DNA from: Porphyromonadaceae bacterium UBA4262 | GTDB taxonomy: Bacteria; Bacteroidota; Bacteroidia; Bacteroidales; Muribaculaceae | Length of the DNA stretch: 33,717 bases | NCBI GenBank assembly: GCA_002396085.1 | Contig: DGWI01000009.1 | Span: forward strand, 1 to 33,717 | Direction: 5' to 3' | In this document: piece by piece, positions 6,683-15,489 of the stretch | Layout: every line of letters starts with the position of its first letter | Numbering within the stretch: the first letter of the stretch is position 1 | Position numbers and translations under genes: made by a program | The notes under the pieces: model-generated | The model's database searches: none | Told to the model about the DNA's origin: nothing | The model's input: only the letters and a program-made list of their open reading frames with translations

Positions 6683-8017
6683 TTACTTGCCCAGCATCAG
6701 GTTGATAACATTGTTGACATCGGTGATGTCAATAACACCATTGTTGTCGGTGTCGGCTGCATTGACCATCTCAGCCTTGCCGAGCATCATGTTGATGACG
6801 TTGTTAACATCGGTGATATCAACGACACCATTGCCATCGGTGTCACCGACGAGACCACCCTGGCCAGCCTCAAACTTGAAGCAGAGGTTGTTCAGGTCGA
6901 AGGTGATGGTGTACTCGCTGCCGTCGCCAGTGAACTTGTAGCTCTTGCCACCAGTGCTCAGTTGAGTGGTAATGGTCTCACCAGCCTCAACGACTTGGTC
7001 TTCCTCAGCGCTCTCGGGGCAGTAACGGTTGGCGTTGACATCGTCCCAGTTGGTGTTGAACGGCGAGAAGATGAACCAAACATCGCCCGGAATGGTAGCC
7101 TTGGCTTGGAAGACACCTTCCTCAACCTCGTCCATGGCCAAACCGTTGGCAGGATTCCAGTCGCCGAAGGGAACGTTACCGATGATGTACATGTGGTTAG
7201 CCTCGTCGGCAGTCACGGTCATGGTGCGAGCGTTCATGTCCAGGGTGATGATGTACTTGCCGGTGGGCAGAGCAAACGAGAAGTCACTCTGGCCATCCTC
7301 ACTCAGAGCGATGGGGGTGTCAAGCACCACAGCCTGGCTCGCGGTATCAACGGCAGCGAAGCGGAAGGGCGCAACGGCAGCCCAGTTCTGAGCACTTTGT
7401 GCCAGAGCGTGAGTGAAGCCGAAGTAAGCCATCTCCTCAGCGTTGATGCTGACGTTGGCAGTGAAGATGCCTTCACCCAGTTCGGTCATCTGAATACCGA
7501 CGTTGGTTGCCCAAGCATTGCCGTTGACCTCACCCATGACGTAGATGTGACCCTCATCGACGGGATCGGGCTCAACGTCCACATCACCGATACGCTCAAA
7601 CTTGACTAGATTGGCAGGCTCATCCAGCATCAGTGAAATCTTGTAGGTTGCACCGGCTGTAATGAGGAATGCGTTGTCGGCACTTTCGCCGAGGGCACCA
7701 CACTCGATGGGCTCGCCCAGCAGGTTGTCGGTAATCTCGTAGTTGTTGGCAGGAGCACCGAAGCGATAAGGACGAATGGCGTCCCAATCAGAACTGGTCT
7801 CGGCCAACATCGTGGTGAAACTAAAATATGAACTGGCGTTGAAGTGTGCGGTCAGTTCATACAGGCCTGTCTCGGCATTGAAGGTCATGGCAGTACCCAC
7901 CGAGGGATCCCACGCCTGGTCACCTACATTACCGAGAACCCATACATTCGTGTCCTGTGCTTGCATGCCGATGATGGCAGCGCAAACAAGCAGCATAGAT
8001 GTAAAGAATTTCTTCAT
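6683..8017 (-). CDS. Secreted SusE/F-like carbohydrate-binding protein with dockerin-like repeats
   Basis: The 444-residue protein has an ordinary signal peptide (MKKFFTSMLLVCAAIIGMQA) and no lipobox. Three SusE/SusF-type starch-binding-like modules follow at about 23-145, 155-270 and 274-385. Each begins with a phrase such as NVWVLGNVGDQAW, HIYVMGEVNGNAW or HMYIIGNVPFGDW. The C-terminus (390-444) holds two EF-hand-like dockerin type I repeats, GDTDGNGVVDITDVNNVINM and ADTDNNGVIDITDVNNVINL, ready to bind calcium. It likely binds glycan outside the cell or at the surface. It has its own promoter and an operator matching the one in front of susC, so it probably belongs to the same regulon. The pairing of SusE/F modules with dockerin repeats is unusual; no cohesin partner is visible here. 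Confidence 0.85.
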   Translation of the reverse strand: MKKFFTSMLLVCAAIIGMQAQDTNVWVLGNVGDQAWDPSVGTAMTFNAETGLYELTAHFNASSYFSFTTMLAETSSDWDAIRPYRFGAPANNYEITDNLLGEPIECGALGESADNAFLITAGATYKISLMLDEPANLVKFERIGDVDVEPDPVDEGHIYVMGEVNGNAWATNVGIQMTELGEGIFTANVSINAEEMAYFGFTHALAQSAQNWAAVAPFRFAAVDTASQAVVLDTPIALSEDGQSDFSFALPTGKYIITLDMNARTMTVTADEANHMYIIGNVPFGDWNPANGLAMDEVEEGVFQAKATIPGDVWFIFSPFNTNWDDVNANRYCPESAEEDQVVEAGETITTQLSTGGKSYKFTGDGSEYTITFDLNNLCFKFEAGQGGLVGDTDGNGVVDITDVNNVINMMLGKAEMVNAADTDNNGVIDITDVNNVINLMLGK

Positions 8018-8075
8018 AATGATAATAAAATTTTAAATGGTTAAACTTAAAAAGGATAATTCGCTAATTTGTTAC

Positions 8076-8084
8076 GCAAAAATA
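8076..8084 (-). promoter_or_regulatory. Promoter -7 box of the dockerin-like gene
   Basis: The minus strand reads TATTTTTGC, matching TAnnTTTGC, 59 bases before the ATG at 8017. No TTG is seen at the -33 position, which fits a promoter that needs an activator. Confidence 0.7.
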
Positions 8085-8140
8085 GAAAAATTTTTCTAAC
8101 TAATCATCAGTAAACTATTTGGAACTTGCAATTCAGTGTG

Positions 8141-8154
8141 TGCAATCGTTTGCA
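8141..8154. promoter_or_regulatory. LacI-type operator, copy 1
   Basis: TGCAATCGTTTGCA is a near-perfect palindrome with the central CG typical of LacI/PurR-family operators. Its 12-base core (GCAATCGTTTGC, 8142-8153) is identical to the core at 15424-15435 next to the LacI gene. The core starts 58 bases upstream of the -7 box of the dockerin-like gene, which is an activator-like position. Confidence 0.8.
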
Positions 8155-8178
8155 TTGTGAGGGGCGAGGCTGAACAAA

Positions 8179-8210
8179 CAACGCCACGGACCATTGAATC
8201 CGTGGCGTTG
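8179..8210 (-). terminator. Terminator of the susC-susD-susE-susF operon
   Basis: A perfect 12-pair stem runs CAACGCCACGGA (8179-8190) with TCCGTGGCGTTG (8199-8210). On the minus strand it is followed by TTTGTT, a short T-rich tract. It lies just after the stop codon at 8230. Confidence 0.75.
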
Positions 8211-8229
8211 AATGAGTGTAAGGTGGGGT

Positions 8230-9282
8230 TTACTTCTCGATGAATCGGAAGGTGCCCATGATGTCGTTGAACACGACCTTGTAGTTACCAGCCTTGACGG
8301 GAATGCCAGCGCCATTCTTGGCTGCCTTGCCGGCGGGGAAGTCGGCGCAGCCCCATGTTGTGCCATCGTTGGCAACAAACTTGACCTCGGTGTCGGCAGT
8401 GACATTGAGGTCGGCATGCCAGTCGTGGTTGATGCCCGTAGCGCTCTTGGTGATCAACTTCATCTCGAGGCCAGTCGACAGACTCATGCTCTCATAGACA
8501 GTGTAGTCGCCAGGCATCTCCTCAACGTGCATGGTCGTGTCGGCAGTGTTGACGATGACCTTGTAGTAGCCGGCATTGGCCACTGTGTAGTTGTCGTTGT
8601 AGGTCTCACCACCGATAAACATTTCGCGATTACCAGGCTTGAGGATAATCTTGAACTGAGCATTGTCGCACAGATAGGTGGGGAAAATCAACTCGTCGTA
8701 GTTGAGCGGGTTGACATACATTGCCACGGTGCTGGTGTAGAGGCCCATGACGGCATTGTTGACAAATGTGCCAACGCCGATGCAGTTGCCCATGATGAAC
8801 CACACGGGAGGCAACTCCTGTTGCTGCGGGGTGACCGTGATGGGCACATCGGTGGCCTTGCTGGTGGTCATCACTCCATCGTACAGGATGTGAGCCAAAA
8901 TGTCCATCTTGGTCTGGCGAGCCTGCTCAATGTTGCCAAACAGGCTGATGATGGCACCTTGCAGTTCGCTGCGGCGCATGCGTCCCATCTTGTCGGCTGC
9001 GATGGTGACCGACTCGCTCTTGTCGGCGTTGAAGATAGTCACATCGTAGGTTACCTCACTGCCATCAAAATTGACATCGAGGTTGGGATTGAAAGCCACT
9101 ACCGAGTCGGCGGTCATGCCGCGCAGGTCGAGAGCGTTGACGGCCGATGGGGTGAAACTGATGAACACCTCACCAGGGTCGACGGGACTTGTGGGCTCGG
9201 CCCAGTCCTTATAGTCCTCGTTGCAGGCACACAGGGCCATGCCTGCCACCGCGAGAATTGAATATAATGCAATCTTTTTCAT
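8230..9282 (-). CDS. SusF/SusE-like outer-membrane carbohydrate-binding lipoprotein
   Basis: The 350-residue protein has a lipoprotein signal (MKKIALYSILAVAGMALCAC, Cys20 probably acylated). A short mature N-terminus, NEDYKDWAEP, is typical of SusE/F proteins. The middle contains Ig-like and LWFIMGN-type segments (PPVWFIMGNCIGVG). The C-terminal module ends in a typical SusE/F phrase (AGNYKVVFNDIMGTFRFIEK). It is expected on the outer leaflet of the outer membrane, holding glycan for the SusC/D transporter. It is the last gene of the operon, 24 bases after the SusE-like gene, and is followed by a strong terminator. Confidence 0.87.
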   Translation of the reverse strand: MKKIALYSILAVAGMALCACNEDYKDWAEPTSPVDPGEVFISFTPSAVNALDLRGMTADSVVAFNPNLDVNFDGSEVTYDVTIFNADKSESVTIAADKMGRMRRSELQGAIISLFGNIEQARQTKMDILAHILYDGVMTTSKATDVPITVTPQQQELPPVWFIMGNCIGVGTFVNNAVMGLYTSTVAMYVNPLNYDELIFPTYLCDNAQFKIILKPGNREMFIGGETYNDNYTVANAGYYKVIVNTADTTMHVEEMPGDYTVYESMSLSTGLEMKLITKSATGINHDWHADLNVTADTEVKFVANDGTTWGCADFPAGKAAKNGAGIPVKAGNYKVVFNDIMGTFRFIEK

Positions 9283-9306
9283 TGTCTTTCAGTGTTTAAT
9301 GAGGGG

Positions 9307-10461
9307 TTAACGAATATAACCTTCTTCTTTGGTGAAGTTTAGGTACATCTTCTGGCCGGCTGTGCCCATAATGCGCTCCTGGTCGCCGCCAGTGCCACGA
9401 TAGTCAATGGCATTGTCAATGACGCGGAACTCCGACTTCCACCAGTCTATGCCGTCGCCCAGCTTGACATAGGCACGCACACCGCTATCGGCGGCTGCGT
9501 CGTTGGCAAACGCGGGCGAGACAAACATCGCGTTGGCTCCCTCACCCTCGATGGTGAACATACAGCCATCTTCCAACTCGGCCCAAGCACCGGCAGGGGT
9601 GACTGTTCCCATCAGCCACACTTCGGGCTTGCGGAATTCAATCTCATAGTTGCGGTCGCGGCCCACAACGGTGGTCTTGAGAAGAACCAAGTACCAGCCC
9701 GGATTAGCCGACGCGATGCGGCCATCCTTGTTGACGATGTCCTCGGCCAGATCGCCGGTGACTGTCACATCGTCAAATCCGATGGCATTGTCATCGGTCT
9801 GGAACTCGTTGAGCTTAATGCCGTTGGCATCAATGTAGACCATGTGCCACATCTTGTCGGGGTTGTCATAGACGGGAACCATCTTCAGAGCATTGCTCCA
9901 GTTGTTCTCGCACCAGTCGCCGATGATGTACATCTCGGTGGGCGGCAGCACGGGAGGCAACGAGAACTCAAGTTTCACATTGTTCAGTTTCACCACGTTC
10001 GACTCGGCTCGGCTCGGCTCGATGAGCGTGAGCATGTCCGATGAGAGCATGTGTGCCACCACACGGAAGTAAATGGGCATCTCCATCGGGAAGTCGGCCT
10101 CGGTCTTGCCCTTGGCAAGCATCAAGTTGGTCAGCGCTACGGCCAGTTCGTTGACGGGCACTGAAATCTCGGGGCTGGTTGATGAGGTTACCTCAACGGC
10201 ATCGCTCATGCCTCCATCGGTTGCCACCTCGACGGCATAGTTAACCGTGGTGGGGAAGCCATAGTTGGGATAGGTGCACACCAGTTTGATGCTCTGAGAT
10301 TGCGCCAGGTCCAAGTCATATTGAGCCATCTGCGGTGCATAGAGCGTCATCTCATACGGACCGCCGATCACGGGGTTGGAGTCATTGTCGTCGCTGCACG
10401 AGGTCATCAGCCCAACGGTGCATAGCAACATCAATGCTGTTTTAAATATATTTTTCATCAT
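9307..10461 (-). CDS. SusE-like outer-membrane carbohydrate-binding lipoprotein
   Basis: The start at 10461 gives MMKNIFKTALMLLCTVGLMT then SC, a lipoprotein signal with Cys22. A TTG four codons upstream (10473) is possible but less natural. The N-terminal domain, about residues 25-120, has the SusE pattern (PYEMTLYAPQ, then a repeated strand segment). C-terminal modules include the phrases PTEMYIIGDWCENNWSNALK and EVWLMGTVTPAGAWAELEDG, which are SusE/F-type starch-binding-like domains. It sits 28 bases after susD in the same operon. The glycan bound cannot be read from the sequence. Confidence 0.88.
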   Translation of the reverse strand: MMKNIFKTALMLLCTVGLMTSCSDDNDSNPVIGGPYEMTLYAPQMAQYDLDLAQSQSIKLVCTYPNYGFPTTVNYAVEVATDGGMSDAVEVTSSTSPEISVPVNELAVALTNLMLAKGKTEADFPMEMPIYFRVVAHMLSSDMLTLIEPSRAESNVVKLNNVKLEFSLPPVLPPTEMYIIGDWCENNWSNALKMVPVYDNPDKMWHMVYIDANGIKLNEFQTDDNAIGFDDVTVTGDLAEDIVNKDGRIASANPGWYLVLLKTTVVGRDRNYEIEFRKPEVWLMGTVTPAGAWAELEDGCMFTIEGEGANAMFVSPAFANDAAADSGVRAYVKLGDGIDWWKSEFRVIDNAIDYRGTGGDQERIMGTAGQKMYLNFTKEEGYIR

Positions 10462-10489
10462 CTTTTCAGTCAATTACGAGAGTGAAACA

Positions 10490-12157
10490 TTAATAGCCAG
10501 GATTCTGCTGCAGATTCTTGTTGGCAATCAGGTCATCAGAGGGGATGGCGAAGACGTTGCGGTTGGCATCGAACTGACGTCCAGCCTTGGTGCCACCCTT
10601 CCAGGTCCAGTTGTAATCATTGTTGCCACCGAACTTGCCGAAGCGAATCAGGTCGACACGGCGGCGACCCTCGAAGTAGAACTCGCGGCTCCACTCGTTG
10701 AGAATCTCGTCGAGCGTGAGCGTGCTGGTGGTGAAACGCTTGGCGTGTGCGCGGTTGCGCAGGGCATTAATCTTGTCAACGGCATCCTGAGTCACACCAT
10801 GCAGGCGAACCTCGGCTTCGGCATAGTTTAGATAGGCCTCGGCAACTCGCATGAGATAAACATCCATGTCGCCAAATGTGCCGCTAGCGTCGCTTGTCGA
10901 TGAGCCGTCGGTGGTGAAGTTGTTGAACTTGCCGATAGCAAAACCGTTGGTGAAGATACCCACATCTTCGTTGTCAAGAGTGCGACCCTTGCTGTCGAAC
11001 AGGGCACGGTCGTCATTAGCGAGAATGGGCATGTCGTAGCAGGCCAACTCGGGAATGTCATTGCTGTTGATGAAGCACTTGACCAACTCGGGACGTGCGC
11101 GGTTGCCACCCCAGGCTTGGCCCGACAGACCGTTGACTGCCTCGGGCAGATAGCGGCATGAGTGCAGGTCGGCATCGGCAGTCGATGCAATCAAGTATTG
11201 GCTCACACCCCAAGCAGTGGTGCGCATGCCGTCTTGCAGGATGGGGAAGATAGCTTCCTCACTCGAACCATTATGGTCGTTGTCGCCCATGAACAGGGTT
11301 TGGTAGGCAGTGAACTCCCAGGTCTCGCCATTGACCTCCTTGCTGCTACCCTCAGTGTGCAACTTGTAGGCCGAGTTGATGACCTTTTCGGCATAGTCCT
11401 TGGCTTCCTGCCAACGTGCAGTGCCGGTGTAGACTTGCCAGTTCAGGTAGAGGCGCGACAGCAGCATCCAAGCGGCAGCCTTGTCGACACGGCCGTAGCC
11501 GTCTTGTGCGCTAGTTTTGGGGGCTGGGTCATTGAGGATGTACCCATTGTCATCGGGATTTTCGCCCACGATGGCAAGCAATTCACTCTCAACCCACTCC
11601 ATGACCTGGGCGCGGTTGCGCTGCTCAGGCTTGTTGGCACTGATGACGGTCGAGAAAGGTACGTTGCCATAAGCATCGCTCAACAGATAATACTCCATCG
11701 CACGCAGGAAACGGACCTCGGCACTCATCGTTGCGTCATCATCCAGGAAGTCCTTGAGATAGAGGTTGCAATAGGCGATGCTGGCGCACAAGCGGTAATA
11801 GTAGCCCTTGAGCATGGGATGGCTAGCATCGTAGGTGTTGTAGCAGAATTGCGGTATGCCCGGGTCACCCCAGCCGCAGATGGCCTCGTCGGTGGTGAGC
11901 TCGTTGCTGTTCCACATCTGGCGGAACAAACTTGAAGTACCGCCGTCGATGTCGTCGATGTCGACGTTGTCGTCGCCACCGTTGTTGCCCGAGGTGGCGA
12001 AGGCACTGTAGCACTTGTTGAACAACTGGTAGGCCTCGATGTCGGTCTTCTGGCTCGGGTCGATGGGCTCAACGTGCAAGTCGTTGACACACGACTGTAG
12101 TCCCCATGACAGGAGCAGAGTTGCTGCGGGTGCTAAATATTTGATGAATTTATTCAT
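10490..12157 (-). CDS. SusD/RagB-family nutrient-binding outer-membrane lipoprotein
   Basis: The 555-residue protein matches family length. It has a lipoprotein signal (MNKFIKYLAPAATLLLSWGL then QSC, Cys23). The SusD N-terminal segment follows (CVNDLHVEPIDPSQKTDIEA) and the alpha-helical TPR-like region includes AEVRFLRAMEYYLLSDAYGN. The C-terminal RagB part contains DVYLMRVAEAYLNYAEAEVR and FYFEGRRRVDLIRFGKF, both family hallmarks. It forms the lid over the SusC barrel and delivers oligosaccharide. It lies 35 bases downstream of susC. Confidence 0.97.
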   Translation of the reverse strand: MNKFIKYLAPAATLLLSWGLQSCVNDLHVEPIDPSQKTDIEAYQLFNKCYSAFATSGNNGGDDNVDIDDIDGGTSSLFRQMWNSNELTTDEAICGWGDPGIPQFCYNTYDASHPMLKGYYYRLCASIAYCNLYLKDFLDDDATMSAEVRFLRAMEYYLLSDAYGNVPFSTVISANKPEQRNRAQVMEWVESELLAIVGENPDDNGYILNDPAPKTSAQDGYGRVDKAAAWMLLSRLYLNWQVYTGTARWQEAKDYAEKVINSAYKLHTEGSSKEVNGETWEFTAYQTLFMGDNDHNGSSEEAIFPILQDGMRTTAWGVSQYLIASTADADLHSCRYLPEAVNGLSGQAWGGNRARPELVKCFINSNDIPELACYDMPILANDDRALFDSKGRTLDNEDVGIFTNGFAIGKFNNFTTDGSSTSDASGTFGDMDVYLMRVAEAYLNYAEAEVRLHGVTQDAVDKINALRNRAHAKRFTTSTLTLDEILNEWSREFYFEGRRRVDLIRFGKFGGNNDYNWTWKGGTKAGRQFDANRNVFAIPSDDLIANKNLQQNPGY

Positions 12158-12192
12158 GACTTATATCTATATAAAATGTGTAAACGACTTGA

Positions 12193-15100
12193 TTAGAAGT
12201 TCAGGCTCAGACCCAGAATGCCCGAGAAGGGACGCGGATAGATGTTGTTGTCGATTCCGCCGAATACCTCGGGGTCAATACCCTTGTATTTGGTGATGCA
12301 GAACACATTGCTTGCTGTGGCGTAGACACGTCCGCTGAAGCCGTTCCAACTTCCAGTCTTGAACAACTCGCTGAAACTGTAACCCAGCGTGATGTTGTCG
12401 CACTTGAGGAACGAGCCGTTCTGTACCCAGCGGTCGCTGGTGCACGACACGGTAGCATAACTGTTCCAACCATACTTGATGGCATCAACCGGGCGGTTGT
12501 TCAGGTAGTTGCCGCTGACCTGCTCAAACACGGCACCTTCGCCTACATTGTGGTAACCGTCCATAGCATCGTTGAACACATAGTTGCCGATGCTGGCGCG
12601 GAACGACATGCCGAAGTCCCAGTTCTTGTACTCCAGGCGGCTGGCCAGACCCATGGTCACAGGAGCCATCGGGCTCTTGTAGAAGTAGCGGTCGTCATCG
12701 GTGATGGTGCCGTCGCCATTGCGGTCGACCACACAGTTCTCGATGGGCATGCCATCCTTGTCATACACTTGCTGATAGACCCAGAACGAGTTGGCGGGAT
12801 GACCCACAGTGTGAGCCTGGCAGCGGTTGTCGGTACCCGAAGAGATGCCGCCGGTGAGCACCATGAAATTGGGATCCTCGTCAATCAGGTCGAGAATCTC
12901 GTTCTTGTTGTAGGTGAAGTTGTAGTCCAGAGTCCAGTTCCAGTCGCCGCTCTGGATGGCGCGCCAGGTCAGAGCCAACTCGACACCGGTGTTCTTCAGC
13001 GAACCGATGTTCTGGTTCATCTTGTTGCGGAAACTGCTCAAGGCAGCCACAGGAGCATAGTTGATCAGGTCGGTGGTCTTGCGGTAGTACCAGTCGATGC
13101 TACCGGTCAGGCGCTGGCGCATGAAGCCGAAGTCCAGACCCACGTTGGTCGTGGTGGTGGTCTCCCACTTCAGGCTGGGGTTGTAGGCATTGGGACGTGC
13201 CTTGACACCGTCGCCGGCAACATCGTACCAACTACCCTGGGTGCCATTGCTCAGTGTGTAGTTAGCATAGTAGGTGAAGTCACCGATGCCCTCTTGCTGA
13301 CCGGTCTTACCCCAACCGAGGCGCAACTTGAGGTCGCTCAGGGTCTCGTTGTCCTTGAGGAAGTCTTCCTTCTTGATGGTCCAGGCCAGAGCAGCGCTGG
13401 GGAAGTAACCCCACTGCTGGTTGGGAGCACCGGCGAGCCAGTTGAAGCGCGAGCTACCGTCGGCACGCATGGTGAAGGTCAGATAGTAGCGATCCATGAG
13501 GATGTAGTTCAAACGGCCGAAGAACGACACCAGGTAGTTCTCCGAGCGGCCACCCAGGCCATTGTTCATCTCGGTGCGGTTGTAGACAGTTCCTGCCAGG
13601 CTGGCACCGCTGGCATCCTTGAGAGCCGTGTTGCTCGGATAAAGTCCCCAGTAGGTGTTGTTCTGCTTGTGCCAGAAGTGCTGCCACTCATAACCACCCA
13701 TGATGTCAAAGTGGTTGTTCTCGTTGAAGTCCTTGTAGTACTGTGCATAGGTGCTCAGTGTCAGGTTCTCCTTGGTGATGCGGTCCCATCCGTAAGAACC
13801 AAAGTAGTTGGCCAGCGGGCTGTAGTTGTCGACCTCGGTGGTCTGCTTGCCACCCGAGAAGTCGCCACCCAGTGTCAGGTGCAGACGCAAGTCCTCAAAA
13901 CCATGAATCTTGTAGTCGATGTCGGCATTACCCACAAACGAGTGGCTCTTGGCGCGATCGTTCTTCAGGTCGAGGATGGCAACGGGGTTGCGCGGGGCGT
14001 TGGTGTTCTGGAGCCAGGGCCATGCGGGGTCGGTAGTGGCTACCGACTGCCAGCCGAAGTAACCGCCCATGTTGGCATAGCGCTCGTCGCTGCTGGTGAT
14101 GGGTTGGGTAGGGTCCATGCGCAGGGCGTTGCCGATGGCACCGCCGTCGGCATAGCGCGACTTGGCGTACATGAACTTGGCGTTGAGGTTCATCGTCAAG
14201 TGGTCGTCAAAGAACGATGGGTTGAGGTTGGCGGCCACGGTGTAGCGCTTCATCTCACTAGTCTTGACGATACCATTCTCGTCGGTGTAACCCAGCGACA
14301 AACGGTAGGGCAGAATCTGTCCGAATGAGCCGGCAACGGTGAGGTTGTGGTCATGGCTCAGTGCGGTGCGGTAGATCTCGTTCTGCCAGTTGGTGTTGGC
14401 TGTGCCCAGTGCCTCGAGAGCGCCGGCTTCCTTAGCCGAACCTGCATAGAGGTTGGTGACAAACTGGCGGTAGGCATCGCCGTCGAGCATCTCGATGGTC
14501 TTCTTCTTGGTGCTGATGGTCACGTTGCCACTGTAGGTCACGCTGGGCTTCTGGCCGCGGCGGCCTTTCTTGGTGGTAATGATGATGACACCGTTCGAAC
14601 CACGGCTACCATAGATAGCGGTTGCCGATGCGTCCTTCAAGACGTTGAAACTCTCAACGTCGGCGGGGTTGACCATGGCCAGACCGTTGGCAAGACCCTT
14701 GACACCACTGTTGTCCATGGGCACACCATCGATGACGATGAGGGGGTCGTTGCTGGCGTTGAGCGACGATCCGCCACGGATGCGGATGGTGGCACCGCCA
14801 CCCGGCGTACCGCCACCACTGGTGACGTTGACACCGGCAATCTTACCGGCCAATTGGTCCTGAACGCTCACCACCACGCCCTTGTTCTTGGAGTCGGGGC
14901 GCAGGGCGGTCACGCTACCGGTCAGGTCGCTCTTCTTGGCGACACCATAGCCGATGACAACCACCTCGTTGAGCGTGGTGGTGTTGTCCTGCAGTTCGAT
15001 GACCATCTGCGGGGCAGCGACCACCTCCTGGGTGACGTAGCCGATTGATGACACTTGGAGCATGGCGCCCGACGGGACGTTTTGCAACTCGAAGTTGCCG

Positions 15101-15288
15101 TCGAAGTCGGTCACAGTGCCAATCGATGTGCCCACCACACGGATGGAGGCACCGATGACACCCTCGCCAGTAGCATCCTTGACAAGGCCTTGCACAGTAA
15201 TCTGCGCATAGGCTCCCAGTGACAGGAAGAGTCCCATCACAAGGGCTAGAATTCTTGTGGGAATTCGCAATGTTACCTGCTTCTTCAT
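12193..15288 (-). CDS. SusC/RagA-family TonB-dependent outer-membrane transporter
   Basis: The 1031-residue protein has a signal peptide (to about residue 29, ending GAYAQ). A carboxypeptidase-regulatory-like domain (31-108) carries ITVQGLVKDATGEGVIGASI. A TonB-box-like LNEVVVIGYG (107-116) precedes the plug (about 118-230, with PGGGATIRIRGGSSLNASND and ATAIYGSRGSNGVIIITTKK). The remainder is a 22-strand beta barrel ending in NF, with the expected aromatic terminus. It imports glycan fragments with energy from TonB/ExbBD. It is the first gene of the susCDEF operon and lies divergent to the LacI-type regulator, with an operator in the shared gap. Confidence 0.97.
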   Translation of the reverse strand: MKKQVTLRIPTRILALVMGLFLSLGAYAQITVQGLVKDATGEGVIGASIRVVGTSIGTVTDFDGNFELQNVPSGAMLQVSSIGYVTQEVVAAPQMVIELQDNTTTLNEVVVIGYGVAKKSDLTGSVTALRPDSKNKGVVVSVQDQLAGKIAGVNVTSGGGTPGGGATIRIRGGSSLNASNDPLIVIDGVPMDNSGVKGLANGLAMVNPADVESFNVLKDASATAIYGSRGSNGVIIITTKKGRRGQKPSVTYSGNVTISTKKKTIEMLDGDAYRQFVTNLYAGSAKEAGALEALGTANTNWQNEIYRTALSHDHNLTVAGSFGQILPYRLSLGYTDENGIVKTSEMKRYTVAANLNPSFFDDHLTMNLNAKFMYAKSRYADGGAIGNALRMDPTQPITSSDERYANMGGYFGWQSVATTDPAWPWLQNTNAPRNPVAILDLKNDRAKSHSFVGNADIDYKIHGFEDLRLHLTLGGDFSGGKQTTEVDNYSPLANYFGSYGWDRITKENLTLSTYAQYYKDFNENNHFDIMGGYEWQHFWHKQNNTYWGLYPSNTALKDASGASLAGTVYNRTEMNNGLGGRSENYLVSFFGRLNYILMDRYYLTFTMRADGSSRFNWLAGAPNQQWGYFPSAALAWTIKKEDFLKDNETLSDLKLRLGWGKTGQQEGIGDFTYYANYTLSNGTQGSWYDVAGDGVKARPNAYNPSLKWETTTTTNVGLDFGFMRQRLTGSIDWYYRKTTDLINYAPVAALSSFRNKMNQNIGSLKNTGVELALTWRAIQSGDWNWTLDYNFTYNKNEILDLIDEDPNFMVLTGGISSGTDNRCQAHTVGHPANSFWVYQQVYDKDGMPIENCVVDRNGDGTITDDDRYFYKSPMAPVTMGLASRLEYKNWDFGMSFRASIGNYVFNDAMDGYHNVGEGAVFEQVSGNYLNNRPVDAIKYGWNSYATVSCTSDRWVQNGSFLKCDNITLGYSFSELFKTGSWNGFSGRVYATASNVFCITKYKGIDPEVFGGIDNNIYPRPFSGILGLSLNF

Positions 15289-15358
15289 TTGTTTTGCATT
15301 AAAGTTATGTTGTTAATTTTAGTATTCATCATGAAGGGCATAATCAGCCAATGAACAT

Positions 15359-15367
15359 GCAAAATTA
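15359..15367 (-). promoter_or_regulatory. Promoter -7 box of the susC operon
   Basis: The minus strand reads TAATTTTGC, matching TAnnTTTGC, 71 bases before the susC ATG. There is no clear -33 TTG, as in the dockerin-like gene promoter. Both therefore look activator-dependent. Confidence 0.7.
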
Positions 15368-15423
15368 GAATTTTGACAATATTAAAAAGACGTTTTTATT
15401 GTTAAAAAATGTGCAGGTGTCGT

Positions 15424-15435
15424 GCAATCGTTTGC
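15424..15435. promoter_or_regulatory. LacI-type operator, copy 2, shared by susC and lacI promoters
   Basis: GCAATCGTTTGC matches the LacI/PurR operator form and is identical to the core at 8142-8153. Its start is 57 bases upstream of the susC -7 box. On the plus strand its TTTG (15431-15434) is also the -33 element of the regulator's own promoter. Confidence 0.82.
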
Positions 15436-15462
15436 GCAATTGGAATATTGTAGCTAATTTTG
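15431..15462 (+). promoter_or_regulatory. Promoter of the LacI-family regulator
   Basis: The -33 TTTG (15431-15434), a 20-base spacer and the -7 TAATTTTG (15455-15462) match the Bacteroidetes promoter consensus well. The ATG follows at 15490. The -33 element lies inside the operator, so regulator binding should block its own transcription. Confidence 0.75.
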
Positions 15463-15489
15463 TTGGGCATAAACAAGGCTTACTGAGTT

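Noticed and set aside
12550..14328. Plus-strand open frame of 592 codons opposite susC
   Set aside because: Composition is the shadow of a GC-rich gene; it is rich in V, H and G with no recognisable domain, and lies wholly within a clear SusC gene.
6683..15288. A complete canonical starch utilisation (Sus) locus
   Set aside because: SusC/D/E/F-like genes are present, but no GH13 or GH97 enzyme and no SusR-type regulator is in the window. The substrate is left open.
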